Part shown: piece after piece, positions 1-7,107 of the stretch
How the letters are laid out: the number at the start of each line of letters is the position of its first letter
Position numbering within the stretch: the stretch's first letter is position 1
Assembly (NCBI GenBank): GCA_046350655.1
Contig: JAXMAB010000008.1
Span: forward strand, 124,001-188,000
Direction: 5' to 3'
DNA from: JAEUHO01 sp046350655
GTDB lineage: Bacteria; Planctomycetota; PLA2; JAEUHO01
DNA: 64,000 bases
Notes under the pieces: generated by a model
The model's input: only the letters and a program-made list of their open reading frames with translations
Told to the model about the DNA's origin: nothing
Databases searched by the model: none
Program-made: the position numbers and the translations under genes

Positions 1-488
1 TCGAGGCGCTGCAGGAGCAACCGCTCGCCATCGCGGCGGCCCTGGCGGTGGGCGGCCTCGGCCTGCTCGCCCTCGAGCGCTGGCGCGGCGACCGCGGCAC
101 CGTCACGGTGGACGGCCTCGCGCCGCTCGCCGCGCTCGGGATCGGGTGCTTCCAGTGCCTCTCCCTCTGGCCCGGGATGTCGCGCTCGGCGTCGACGATC
201 GCCGGCGCGATGCTCCTCGGCCTCTCGCGCCGGGCCGCGACGGAGCTCTCGTTCCTCGCCGCGGTCCCCGCGATCGTCGCGGCGACGGGCTACGCCGTCG
301 TGAAGGACCCGTCGCTCCTCTCCGGCGACGGCGCCGGGCTCTTCGCCGCGGGGACGATCGTCGCCGCGATCTCCGGCGTGATCGCCGTCCGCGCGTTCAC
401 CGCGTTCGTCGCGCGGTCGACGATGCGCCCGTTCGCGTGGTACCGCCTCGCGCTCGCCGCCCTCGTCGCGTTCCTCGCGCTCGCCTGA
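1..488 (+). CDS. uppP: Undecaprenyl-diphosphatase UppP (BacA type), C-terminal part
   Basis: This is the C-terminal part of an integral membrane phosphatase that recycles undecaprenyl diphosphate to the monophosphate carrier lipid for cell-wall synthesis. The reading frame is open to the window edge, so the start lies outside. The second signature of the family is clear: SLWPGMSRSASTIAGAMLLG followed by SRRAATELSFLAAVP, matching the catalytic PGxSRSgxT loop that holds the active arginine and serine. The glycine usually found after SRS is alanine here. Three or four hydrophobic helices follow. The stop at 486-488 is followed closely by an inverted-repeat pair. Family assignment is confident; only the missing N-terminus is unknown. 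Confidence 0.93.
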   Translation, partial: EALQEQPLAIAAALAVGGLGLLALERWRGDRGTVTVDGLAPLAALGIGCFQCLSLWPGMSRSASTIAGAMLLGLSRRAATELSFLAAVPAIVAATGYAVVKDPSLLSGDGAGLFAAGTIVAAISGVIAVRAFTAFVARSTMRPFAWYRLALAALVAFLALA

Positions 489-524
489 CGCGTGCCGCGC
501 CGGCCGCTGGGTCCCATCGGCCAC

Positions 525-614
525 CGGGCCTCGCGGTCCCGGGCACCCGACCGTCGTCCGGTCCCGGCGACGTGCGGGCGGGGGACGGTCGTCCGCGGGG
601 GACCGCGAGGCCCG
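525..614. repeat. Inverted pair of the GGGCCTCGCG interspersed element
   Basis: A perfect 16-bp arm CGGGCCTCGCGGTCCC at 525-540 is repeated in reverse complement at 599-614, with 58 bp between. Both arms are copies of the element found throughout this window. The pair sits between the uppP stop and the converging small reverse gene ending at 680, so as RNA it could act as a bidirectional terminator. No other coding signal is seen in 489-679. Confidence 0.75.
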
Positions 615-679
615 TTCGCCGCCGCGTCGCTCGCGTCGACGTCGCCGCGTCCTCGGTCGCGCCGTCGCGACGGGGGCCG

Positions 680-922
680 CTACCCGCGGCCGTCGGCGTC
701 CACGGCGATGCGCGAGCGCGCGGGCATCGTCGGGCGGGTGCGCGGGACGCGGCCCTCCGCCTCCTGCGCCAGGTGCTCCGCGAGGTGCGCCACGATCCGA
801 GTGAGGATCGCGTTCGTGCGGAAGAGGGCCTTCCAGGGGTAGCCCATGCCGCCGGCCTTCATCTCGGCCTCGAGCTGCTGGGCGAGGCGGGCGATGCGGC
901 GAAGGCTCTGCGGGCTGGCCAA
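680..922 (-). CDS. Small hypothetical protein, about 80 aa
   Basis: I do not recognise this family. The protein has an N-terminal amphipathic helical stretch (SLRRIARLAQQLEAEM), a central motif KAGGMGYPWKALFRTNAIL, a second helix (TRIVAHLAEHLAQEAEG) and a basic tail. Composition is protein-like, unlike the Arg/Ala/Pro-rich shadow frames around it. The TTG at 922 is chosen because GGAGG lies 6 bases upstream. A GTG at 1003 in the same frame would add an arginine- and glycine-rich stretch that looks non-coding. No signal peptide or membrane segment is visible. It converges on uppP and stands apart from the operon at 1080-3307. Confidence 0.5.
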   Translation of the reverse strand: MASPQSLRRIARLAQQLEAEMKAGGMGYPWKALFRTNAILTRIVAHLAEHLAQEAEGRVPRTRPTMPARSRIAVDADGRG

Positions 923-1079
923 GGGCGGCCTCCAGCGTGGGTCACGACGACCCCCTGCCCCGAATCGTACCCGCAAGGACCCCCGGGACCATCGCCCGGG
1001 CACCCCCGGTGCGACGATCCGCGAGGTGGCGCGCGGCCTCGGGCCCGCGCGGGACCCGCAGGAGATCCCCCGCAGGCGA

Positions 1080-2213
1080 TCAGTCGAGCCGCCAGAAGAC
1101 GTGGAAGCCGAACCGGCTCTCCACGACGTCGTCGCTGCGGGCGCCGGGCGCCAGCCGGAGGAGCTCGCGTTCGATCTCCGGGGCCATGTGCTGGGCCGGC
1201 TCGGCGACGGTCGTGAAGTCGCCGATGTAGCCGCCGACGGCGCGGGACCCCGGCTCGTCGCTCGTGTCGGCCACGACCTGGTCCCACGACGACGGGTCGT
1301 CGACCAGGCGCTTGAACCCGGCGAGCGCGATCGCGAGGGCCTCGTCGCGGCTGCGTTCCCGCTTCGCCGCGCCGGGGCTGTCGCGGTGGCCGACGACGAA
1401 GTGGCGGACGCCCGCGCGGGCGTAGGGCTGACGGCGCGCCACCGCCCACCCCTCCGACGTCTCGATGGGGCCGATCCACTCGCCGACCTTCGCCGCGTAC
1501 GACGCCGCGATGAACGCCTCCCAGCCCGGGAGCATGTTCGTGCGCATCGGCAGCGCGAACGTGCGCACGTTCATGATCTCGAGGGCGAGCCGCTCGACCT
1601 CGGCGCCCGCGTGCAGCTTCGCGACGGCTTCGGCCGCCTCGGAGTAGGCCTCGGCCCGCGTGCGGTGGGGCTCGGGCCGCGGGTCGAGCTCGACCCAGCG
1701 GAACAACATGCCCTCCATGGGCACCACGACGCGGGCCTCGATCGCGCGGCCCTCGTCGCGCGAGAGGCGCTGGAGGACGTGGAAGCCGGCCGGCGCCGGG
1801 ACGGGGTCGCTGATCTCGCCGACCGCGAGCTTCGCGGCCGCCTCGACGACCGCGGCCTCGTCGCCCGCCCAGAACGAGCGGAACCCGCCGAACGCCTCGC
1901 CCGCGGACGTCACGACGTCGTCGCTGACCTCGCGCGCGATCGCGACGAAGTCGGCGCCGGGCGCGCGCAGGCGGGCGACGGTGGCCCGCGCGAACGCGAG
2001 CGCCTCGTCGCGCGTGCGCGCGGGCTTCGTCGGGCTGCGGGGCTTGTCGCGCACCTCGACGAACAGGTGGCGGATCGGGTACGTCGCCGTCTCGGGCGGC
2101 GCCTTCTTCGCCGGCGGAGGCGGCTTCGGGGCCGGGGACTCGCCGCAGCCCGCGAGGGGGGCGAGCACCGCGAGGCAGGCGGCGAAGAGGACGGGGAGCG
2201 TGCGGGCGGTCAT
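1080..2213 (-). CDS. Lipoprotein with tandem parvulin-like (PpiC) domains
   Basis: A predicted lipoprotein of 377 aa. A hydrophobic leader ends in the lipobox LAGC, then a Pro/Lys-rich linker. The body looks like three parvulin-type peptidyl-prolyl isomerase modules. The first has YPIRHLFVEV, ADFVAIAREVSDD and GFHVLQRL. The middle one is degenerate. The last has AGVRHFVVGHRD, SWDQVVADTSDEP, GGYIGDF and FGFHVFWRLD. Parvulins of this type (PrsA, SurA, PpiD) help fold exported proteins in the periplasm. Which modules remain active cannot be judged here. The ATG at 2213 overlaps the stop of the upstream nuclease-fold gene by 4 bp, so the two are probably translationally coupled. Confidence 0.8.
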   Translation of the reverse strand: MTARTLPVLFAACLAVLAPLAGCGESPAPKPPPPAKKAPPETATYPIRHLFVEVRDKPRSPTKPARTRDEALAFARATVARLRAPGADFVAIAREVSDDVVTSAGEAFGGFRSFWAGDEAAVVEAAAKLAVGEISDPVPAPAGFHVLQRLSRDEGRAIEARVVVPMEGMLFRWVELDPRPEPHRTRAEAYSEAAEAVAKLHAGAEVERLALEIMNVRTFALPMRTNMLPGWEAFIAASYAAKVGEWIGPIETSEGWAVARRQPYARAGVRHFVVGHRDSPGAAKRERSRDEALAIALAGFKRLVDDPSSWDQVVADTSDEPGSRAVGGYIGDFTTVAEPAQHMAPEIERELLRLAPGARSDDVVESRFGFHVFWRLD

Positions 2214-3307
2214 CGCGTCGAGAGGTCCTCGGCCTTCTCCAGGACGACCTGGAGGCGTCCACGGTACTCCGACACGGTCCCGCTCACCCGGGCGAACCGG
2301 GCCTCCACGGCCGGCAGGTCGAGCGCGCTCCACACCTTCGGGTCGAGCACCACGACGGCGAACGGCCGGTTCGGGGCGTCCACGAAGAGCATCCGCCGCG
2401 GCTCGCGGTCGGTGACGAGGCGGTCGAGGCTGGCGAACAACGTCACGCGCTGGCCGAGGAGCGTCGCGAGCCGGGCGGTCTCGGCCGGCACCCCGAGCCG
2501 GATCGGGTTCGGCGGCGGCGTCGGGCCCGTCACGTCGGCGGCCCACGCGTCCACCTGCGCGGCGCGGCCCTCCCACCACGTCAGGCGCTCGTCGTAGTCG
2601 GGGTAGTGGGCCACGCCGTCGCTCCAGATGCCGAGCTTCTCGGCGCGGGCGGCGGCCTGGGCGGCCTTGAACCGCGCGTCGAAGCGCGGCGAGCGGCCGT
2701 ACTTCACGAAGTACGGCGCCCAACCGGCCCGCAGGAGCACCTCCGCGAAGAGCTGCTCGCGGCCGTCCTTCGTCGCGAACACGTGCGCGAGCCGCCGGCC
2801 GAACCCGTCGCGGTCGCGCCCCGGCTCGTCGAGCTCGAGGCGCACCTCGGTGACCCCGGCGAACCACGCCTGCGCGAACGCCTTCGCGGCCTCGCCGGCG
2901 GGCGTGCCGTACTTCCGCGGGCGCGCGGCGTCGCCGCGCATCGCCTTCGCGTACGCGGCGAAGTCGCGGGCGGCCGCCTCGCGGTCCTCCGGCTTGTGGA
3001 ACACCTCCTCCGCATCGACGCCGAGCACGCGCACGCTCTCGCGGGGCTCGTCGAGCTTGAGCGTGTCCGCGTCCACGACGGGCGTCGGCGCGAGCCGGAA
3101 CGTGCCGAGGACGAGCGGGGAGGCGGCGTCGGGGGCCGTCGGGGGGGAGGGCTGCGGGCCCGGCGGGGGGGCGGCCGGCGGAGGCGCGACCGGCGCCGGC
3201 GGCGTCGCGGGGGCGGGCCCGTCGCCGACGGCGCCCCGGCCCCACGCGAGGCCCGCGGCGACGGCGGCCGCGGCCAGCAGGACGGCGGGGGCGCGCGTGC
3301 GGGCCAT
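2210..3307 (-). CDS. Secreted staphylococcal-nuclease-fold (SNase) protein
   Basis: A 365-aa protein with an N-terminal signal or anchor (residues 5-25) and an Ala/Pro-rich linker to about residue 65. A thermonuclease-like domain follows. The pattern VVDADTLKL with VRVLGVDAEE matches the SNase calcium-binding and first catalytic arginine region; RDRDGFGRRLAHVF matches the second arginine strand; LLRAGWAPYFVKYGRS and AARAEKLGIWS match the C-terminal helices. An insertion holding FHKPEDREAAARDF sits inside the domain. About 130 further residues form a second domain I cannot name, with strands such as RMLFVDAPNRPFAVVVLDP resembling an OB-type fold. It is the first gene of a two-gene operon with the parvulin-like lipoprotein. 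Nuclease activity is inferred only. Confidence 0.78.
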   Translation of the reverse strand: MARTRAPAVLLAAAAVAAGLAWGRGAVGDGPAPATPPAPVAPPPAAPPPGPQPSPPTAPDAASPLVLGTFRLAPTPVVDADTLKLDEPRESVRVLGVDAEEVFHKPEDREAAARDFAAYAKAMRGDAARPRKYGTPAGEAAKAFAQAWFAGVTEVRLELDEPGRDRDGFGRRLAHVFATKDGREQLFAEVLLRAGWAPYFVKYGRSPRFDARFKAAQAAARAEKLGIWSDGVAHYPDYDERLTWWEGRAAQVDAWAADVTGPTPPPNPIRLGVPAETARLATLLGQRVTLFASLDRLVTDREPRRMLFVDAPNRPFAVVVLDPKVWSALDLPAVEARFARVSGTVSEYRGRLQVVLEKAEDLSTR

Positions 3308-3395
3308 CCCGGGATCCTACGCCATCGGCCCGTCCGGCCCACGCCGCGACCCGGGCCGTCCCCGCCGCGGTCCCGTCCGGCTACGATCCGAGGCC

Positions 3396-5264
3396 ATGAC
3401 CGACCGCGTCGCCGCCCCTGCCGGCCACCGGGCCTCGCGTGCCCGGGCCTCGACCGCGGCCGGAGGGCGGCGGTCCGCCGTGGTCCGGCTGCTGGCCGCG
3501 CTCGCGCTGCTCGTCGCCGTCCGCGTCGAGGCGGGCCCGCCGGCGCCCGCGACGCCGCGCGGGCCCATGGACGTCTACGAGCGCGGGCGGGCCTCGATCC
3601 GCGACATCCTCCTGCTCGTCGCGGGCGACCTGAAGCTGAAGGCCGACGGGTGGGGGAAGCCGTTCGCCGCCGGCGCGCCGCGCGCGGTGATGGTGCTGGT
3701 CGTGGACCCGACGACGTCGATGGTCCCGGAGCTGCAGCGCATCCGCGACGCGATGCGGGACGTCGTCGCCGCGGGGCCCGCGGGGATGACCGTGGGGATC
3801 GTCGGGGCGTCGGCGGAGTCGTCGCTCCCGGGGAGCGTCGACGACGCGAAGAACACGCTGACGCTGCTGATGACGATCCCGCTCGACGGGCGGAAGAACC
3901 TGCTCGAGGCGGTGCGCGAGGGCGCGGGCGCGTTCGGCTCGACGGTGACCGAGCCGCGCGCGGTCGTGCTGGTGACGCGCGAGGGCGGCGACGGCGAGGA
4001 CGACGTGGAGGCGACGCGGTCGGTGCTCGAGTCGCGGGGCGTGGCCTTCTACTCCATCGCGCCCGAGGCGGCGTTCGAGCGGCCGTGGGACTACGACTTC
4101 GAGCAGCGCGAGGTCGAGGACCTCGGGCTGTCGCAGCGGATGCACCCGATGCCGAAGCGCCGCAAGCGCGGCGAGCTCTTCTTCGGCGCCGACGTGGCGT
4201 TCCCGCTGGTGCCCTACCGGTGGGAGCTCGAGGAGTTCCCGTTCGCGCAGACCGAGTTCGACTTCCCGGGGACCCACGGCCGGTTCCCGCCGCCGTCGGG
4301 GTTCGGGTACTGGTGCCTCGCCACGCTCTCGTGGAGCACCGGAGGCCGCTGCTTCGTGCACAACTTCCGCGCGCCGGGCGCGCGCTCGAACGAAGAGGAC
4401 CGCACGCTCTCGCTGTACGACATGGGGTTCCTCAACCTGTTCGCGCCGGACCTGCGCCCCCGGGAGAAGGTGCTGGCGTCGCTCGAGGGGATGCGGCGCG
4501 CGCACGTGATCGTGCGGGTCTGGGAGCACCTGGCGGACGACATGGCCCCCGTCGTGCGCGACCACGGGACGCTCGAGAAGCCGGGCGGCGGCGCGTTGAC
4601 GCCGCGGCCGATGCTCCCGATCCGAAGCAGCACGCCGTTCGCGACGACGTACCGCGCGTGGAACGAGGTCGTGCGCGCGCGCGAGACCGCGGTCAACCGC
4701 AAGGCCCGGGTCGAGCAGGCGCTCGACTGGTGGGCCGACGAGGCGAAGCGCGAGACGACGGGGGAGGTCTCGCGGACCGACCCCCTGCGGCAGCGGGTCG
4801 AGGCGAACTTCGACCTGCTCGGCAGCCAACTGCTGAAGGTCCGCTTCCACTGGGGCGAGGTGATCGGGGCCCTCGACACGATCGAGCGCAACGCCTTCGA
4901 CGGCGGGAAGTCGGTGACGTTGCGGCCGGAGCCGCTCGCGGCGGGCCTGGTCGTGTTGCGGCCGACGTACCGCCTGCCGGACGTGGTCCGCGCGTCGGCG
5001 TTCGTGGACGCGATGGCGTCCGTGCGCCGGATCGCGCAGAAGTACCACGGGACGCCGTGGGCCGTGGCCGTCGAGCGCGGGATGCTGTTCACGGTGCGCA
5101 CGGTGGTGATCGACCCGCGCCCGGAGCCGCGTCCGGACCCACGTCCCGAGCCGCCGAAGAAGCCCGAGAAGCCGGCGAAGCCCGAGCCGCCGTCGAAGCC
5201 GCCTCCCCCTCCGCCGCCCGAGCGGCCGGGCAGCGGGGTGGGGGGGCCGACGACGAACAAGTGA
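3396..5264 (+). CDS. Exported von Willebrand factor A-like protein with Pro-rich tail
   Basis: A 622-aa protein. After a basic N-terminus a hydrophobic segment (VVRLLAALALLVAVRVEAG) looks like a signal peptide or anchor. A von Willebrand A-like fold starts near residue 95: VMVLVVDPTTSM is a MIDAS-type DxTxS motif, then NLLEAVREGAGAFGS and VVLVTREGGDGEDDVEATRS and a final strand VAFYSIAPEA. The central 300 residues are unfamiliar, with many aromatic residues. The tail is a run of RPEPRPDPRPEP and KPEKPAKP repeats. The first 30 codons contain a copy of the interspersed element (core 3430-3439), encoding AGHRASRARAS. An alternative GTG start at 3480 would exclude it and begin at the signal peptide. 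Function unknown. Confidence 0.8.
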   Translation: MTDRVAAPAGHRASRARASTAAGGRRSAVVRLLAALALLVAVRVEAGPPAPATPRGPMDVYERGRASIRDILLLVAGDLKLKADGWGKPFAAGAPRAVMVLVVDPTTSMVPELQRIRDAMRDVVAAGPAGMTVGIVGASAESSLPGSVDDAKNTLTLLMTIPLDGRKNLLEAVREGAGAFGSTVTEPRAVVLVTREGGDGEDDVEATRSVLESRGVAFYSIAPEAAFERPWDYDFEQREVEDLGLSQRMHPMPKRRKRGELFFGADVAFPLVPYRWELEEFPFAQTEFDFPGTHGRFPPPSGFGYWCLATLSWSTGGRCFVHNFRAPGARSNEEDRTLSLYDMGFLNLFAPDLRPREKVLASLEGMRRAHVIVRVWEHLADDMAPVVRDHGTLEKPGGGALTPRPMLPIRSSTPFATTYRAWNEVVRARETAVNRKARVEQALDWWADEAKRETTGEVSRTDPLRQRVEANFDLLGSQLLKVRFHWGEVIGALDTIERNAFDGGKSVTLRPEPLAAGLVVLRPTYRLPDVVRASAFVDAMASVRRIAQKYHGTPWAVAVERGMLFTVRTVVIDPRPEPRPDPRPEPPKKPEKPAKPEPPSKPPPPPPPERPGSGVGGPTTNK

Positions 5265-5278
5265 CGCGAGGCCCGGGT
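5265..5278 (-). repeat. Interspersed element copy next to a stop codon
   Basis: CGCGAGGCCCGG begins at the first base after the TGA of the preceding gene. The same arrangement, TGA followed directly by CGCGAGGCCCGG, occurs at 12692. Confidence 0.6.
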
Positions 5279-5326
5279 GCGGTCGGTCGTTCCTCCCGTG
5301 CCCCCTGGCCGTTACGCTTCCTCCGT

Positions 5327-5401
5327 CGGGGTGTAGCTCAGCGGTAGAGCCTCAGCTTTGGGAGCTGTATGTCGAGGGTTCAAATCCCTCCACCCCGACC
5401 A
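5327..5401 (+). tRNA. tRNA-Pro (anticodon TGG)
   Basis: The sequence folds as a full cloverleaf: acceptor CGGGGTG (5327-5333) pairs with CACCCCG (5391-5397), discriminator A, and an encoded CCA at 5399-5401. The D arm is GCTC/GAGC. The anticodon loop TTTGGGA at 5357-5363 gives TGG, for proline. The T arm is GAGGG/CCCTC with loop TTCAAAT. The outermost pair of the anticodon stem is a T-T mismatch (5352/5368), which is unusual but should be tolerated. Confidence 0.95.
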
Positions 5402-5605
5402 CATAAGAAGGAGTAGGGACGCAACCGCTCCTGAGGAGCGGCCCGTGCGAACCCTCGACATACAGGGGGTAGGCGGCGCAGCGCGAGCGCAGCGAGCGCG
5501 TGGCGACGCCGGAGGGGGCGAGAGCCCCCTCATAAAAGGCGCGAGGTTTCCTCGGACCGGCCCTTTGGGCCGCTCCGAGGGTTCAAATCCCTCCACCCCG
5601 ACCAC
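5373..5605 (+). repeat. tRNA-Pro 3'-end direct repeat and inverted tRNA fragment
   Basis: The last 30 bp of the tRNA region (5373-5402: T arm, acceptor, CCA and one more base) is repeated perfectly at 5576-5605, 203 bp downstream, without the 5' half. Just before the second copy is a hairpin, CGGCCCTTTGGGCCG, that looks like a remodelled anticodon arm. Between the copies, 5449-5465 is an exact reverse complement of 17 bp of the tRNA (5365-5381). Direct repeats of a tRNA 3' end are what site-specific integration leaves as attL and attR. The short interval has no gene, so this would be a decayed remnant, or simply local tRNA rearrangement. Confidence 0.65.
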
Positions 5606-5703
5606 GTCCCACGCCCACGGGCAGGAGCGAATCCGAGCGCTGGCTCGCGCAGTGCTCCGCGTCCGAAGCCTCACGTTCGTTCACCACCGAGAACCTGCGC
5701 AGG

Positions 5704-6261
5704 TCACCGCTGCAGGTCGTACGAGTGGCGGGTCGGGGTGCCCCCCTGACCGATCTCTCGGATCAACTCGAAGCCCGAAGACGTCGTCGAGACGACGACC
5801 GTTCGACGCGAGGGGTCCGAACGCTCCGGGGCGGCCTCGCGTTTCGTCGCGTCGAACCGGAGGACGACGTGCGCATCGTCGAGTCGCGCCCACCGTCCCG
5901 TCCCCTCCGTACGCAGACCGAATCGGGCCGCGACGTCGGTCAGACGGTCGGTTGCCGGGTCGTAGTCCAAGGGCGTCGTCCAGCGGAACTGCCCGTCGGA
6001 CCGGAACTCGAACTCCAGCGGGAGCACGCGGTCCGTGTCGATCCCCAGACCGCCGAACACGACCTCGTGAGCCTCCGCGTAGGCCGCGGCCAGCGCGTCG
6101 TCCCGCCGCAAGACGTATCGGCCACGGAGCGCCGGCGCTGCCTTCGAGACCCCGGGCGCGTCCCGCGTCAGGAGCACCCGATCCAACGCGGCGCCGACGC
6201 CGATCGCGAGCACGATCGACAGGGGCCAGGCGACCTTCGGGTTCACGGGGCCCTCGCGCAC
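5704..6261 (-). CDS. Hypothetical membrane-anchored protein, about 185 aa
   Basis: I do not recognise this family. One hydrophobic segment near the N-terminus (AWPLSIVLAIGVGAALDRVLL) would anchor it or act as an uncleaved signal. The rest is a soluble, strand-rich domain: GRYVLRRDDALAAAYAEAH, LEFEFRSDGQFRWTTPLDYD, then GRWARLDDAHVVLRFDATK, ending with TTSSGFELIREIG. The layout recalls proteins that compare an observed value with a threshold, but no catalytic motif is visible. Two GTG starts are possible, at 6261 and 6246; the second begins closer to the hydrophobic segment. Codon use is less biased to G/C at third positions than in the kdp genes, hinting at later acquisition beside the tRNA-Pro locus. 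Confidence 0.7.
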   Translation of the reverse strand: MREGPVNPKVAWPLSIVLAIGVGAALDRVLLTRDAPGVSKAAPALRGRYVLRRDDALAAAYAEAHEVVFGGLGIDTDRVLPLEFEFRSDGQFRWTTPLDYDPATDRLTDVAARFGLRTEGTGRWARLDDAHVVLRFDATKREAAPERSDPSRRTVVVSTTSSGFELIREIGQGGTPTRHSYDLQR

Positions 6262-6322
6262 ATCCTACGTCGGCCGGGCGTGGGGCGGCGCGATGCGGAA
6301 GTCGCGCAGGCCGCCGACCGGT

Positions 6323-6742
6323 TCACATCGCGGCGCGTAGGCGCGCCAGACGATCGAGGGCGCAGCGGACCGCGCCGGACTCGTAGGCGGACGCGAGCGC
6401 GCCGTCGCAGAAGCGCTCGCCGCGGATCCAGGTCGTGAAGAGACGCCGGAGCGTCGCGAGATCGAGGCCTTCGATCTCCCGCGTGTTGTCCATGATCCGG
6501 CGGCCGTCGGTCGCCGCCCATTCCGGCCAGTCGAACGCGCAGACGAACCCGTGCGCGTAGGCCGCCTCGATGAACGCATTCGCCTCGGGTCCGTAGCTCC
6601 AACCGCCGATCGAGTTCCCTTGGCTCCGGCGGAGCGTCGCGAACCGGAAACCCTCGGCGTCGAACGTCGGCAGGAACGCCAGCAGCGCGTCGATCTCCAC
6701 GGTCGTCAACGGCTCGTCGATCGACCAATCGTCCTTCGTCAC
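6323..6742 (-). CDS. DUF6508-like protein
   Basis: A 139-aa soluble protein whose pattern resembles a domain-of-unknown-function family I know as DUF6508. The matching features are an opening TTVEIDALLAFLPTFDAEGF, a central WSYGPEANAFIEAAYAHGFV followed by FDWPEWAA, a line LDLATLRRLFTTWIRGERF, and a closing CDGALASAYESGAV with RCALDRLARLR. In that family the last helix commonly carries FCEGHLASMIESG-like residues, which fits. No function is known. The ATG at 6742 is followed by a normal N-terminus. It lies between the hypothetical gene at 5704 and the kdp promoter region and shares the somewhat relaxed codon use of its neighbour. Confidence 0.72.
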   Translation of the reverse strand: MTKDDWSIDEPLTTVEIDALLAFLPTFDAEGFRFATLRRSQGNSIGGWSYGPEANAFIEAAYAHGFVCAFDWPEWAATDGRRIMDNTREIEGLDLATLRRLFTTWIRGERFCDGALASAYESGAVRCALDRLARLRAAM

Positions 6743-6801
6743 GTCGGCCTCCGGCGCGGGACCGTACCACGACCGGGGGGCGCGTCGGACGGTCGGCGAC
6801 G

Positions 6802-6820
6802 GCCACCGGGCCTCGCGGTC
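6802..6820 (+). repeat. Interspersed element copy upstream of kdp
   Basis: GCCACCGGGCCTCGCGGTCC (core 6808-6817), ahead of the kdp control region. It shares the flanking GCCACC with the copies at 521 and 3426. Confidence 0.65.
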
Positions 6821-6849
6821 CCCCCGCTGGGGGAGCGCAAACGCGTCTC

Positions 6850-6867
6850 TTAGCGCCCCGTTAGCGC
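6850..6867 (+). promoter_or_regulatory. Candidate KdpE operator (direct repeat, 11-bp spacing)
   Basis: TTAGCGC occurs at 6850-6856 and again at 6861-6867, exactly one helical turn apart, 53 bp before the first start of the kdp operon. OmpR/PhoB-type regulators such as KdpE bind tandem half-sites with 10-11 bp period. No other direct repeat of this kind is seen in 6743-6919. Sequence evidence is a single pair only. Confidence 0.4.
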
Positions 6868-6919
6868 GATCGGACCCGAGACTCCCGTCGTGGCCCGCGT
6901 GGGCCGTCCGGAGTCCGCC

Positions 6920-7018
6920 ATGGACGACGTCCTCTACCTCGCGCTCGGCCTCGCGCTGTTCGCCGCCGCGTCGTGGCTGCTCGGGAACGACCGGCCGGCG
7001 CCCGGAGGCCGGCCGTGA
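6920..7018 (+). CDS. 32-aa single-pass membrane peptide heading the kdp operon
   Basis: A short frame beginning MDDVLYLALGLALFAAASW and ending in a Gly/Pro/Arg tail. It is one hydrophobic helix. Its TGA overlaps the GTG of kdpF by 2 bp, so it would be translated in the same operon. Tiny membrane peptides of this shape precede kdpF in other kdp operons, to my knowledge, but their role is not settled. It could be a second KdpF-like stabilising subunit of the potassium pump or a leader peptide. The start is preceded by GGAG at 6910-6913. Confidence 0.6.
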   Translation: MDDVLYLALGLALFAAASWLLGNDRPAPGGRP

Positions 7019-7107
7019 ACGCGTTCCACGTCGTCGGGGCCGTCGTGGCCCTCGGGCTCCTCGTCTACCTCGCCGTCGCGCTGCTCGCGCCGGAGCGTTT
7101 CCAGTGA
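7015..7107 (+). CDS. kdpF: KdpF, small subunit of the potassium-pumping ATPase
   Basis: A 30-aa hydrophobic peptide with the typical KdpF ending: VYLAVALLAPERFQ corresponds to the family pattern YL..ALL.PE+F. It has one transmembrane helix and stabilises the KdpABC complex in the inner membrane. The GTG start at 7015 overlaps the previous stop, and its own TGA (7105-7107) overlaps the GTG of kdpA at 7104. Too short for most gene finders, but position and C-terminal motif make it convincing. Confidence 0.85.
   Translation: MNAFHVVGAVVALGLLVYLAVALLAPERFQ

Noticed and set aside
5312..5674. Reverse open frame giving GWRDLNPRHTAPKAEALPL and VGVEGFEPSERPKGP
   Set aside because: It is the antisense translation of tRNA-Pro and its partial copy. 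This peptide is a well-known false gene in many databases.
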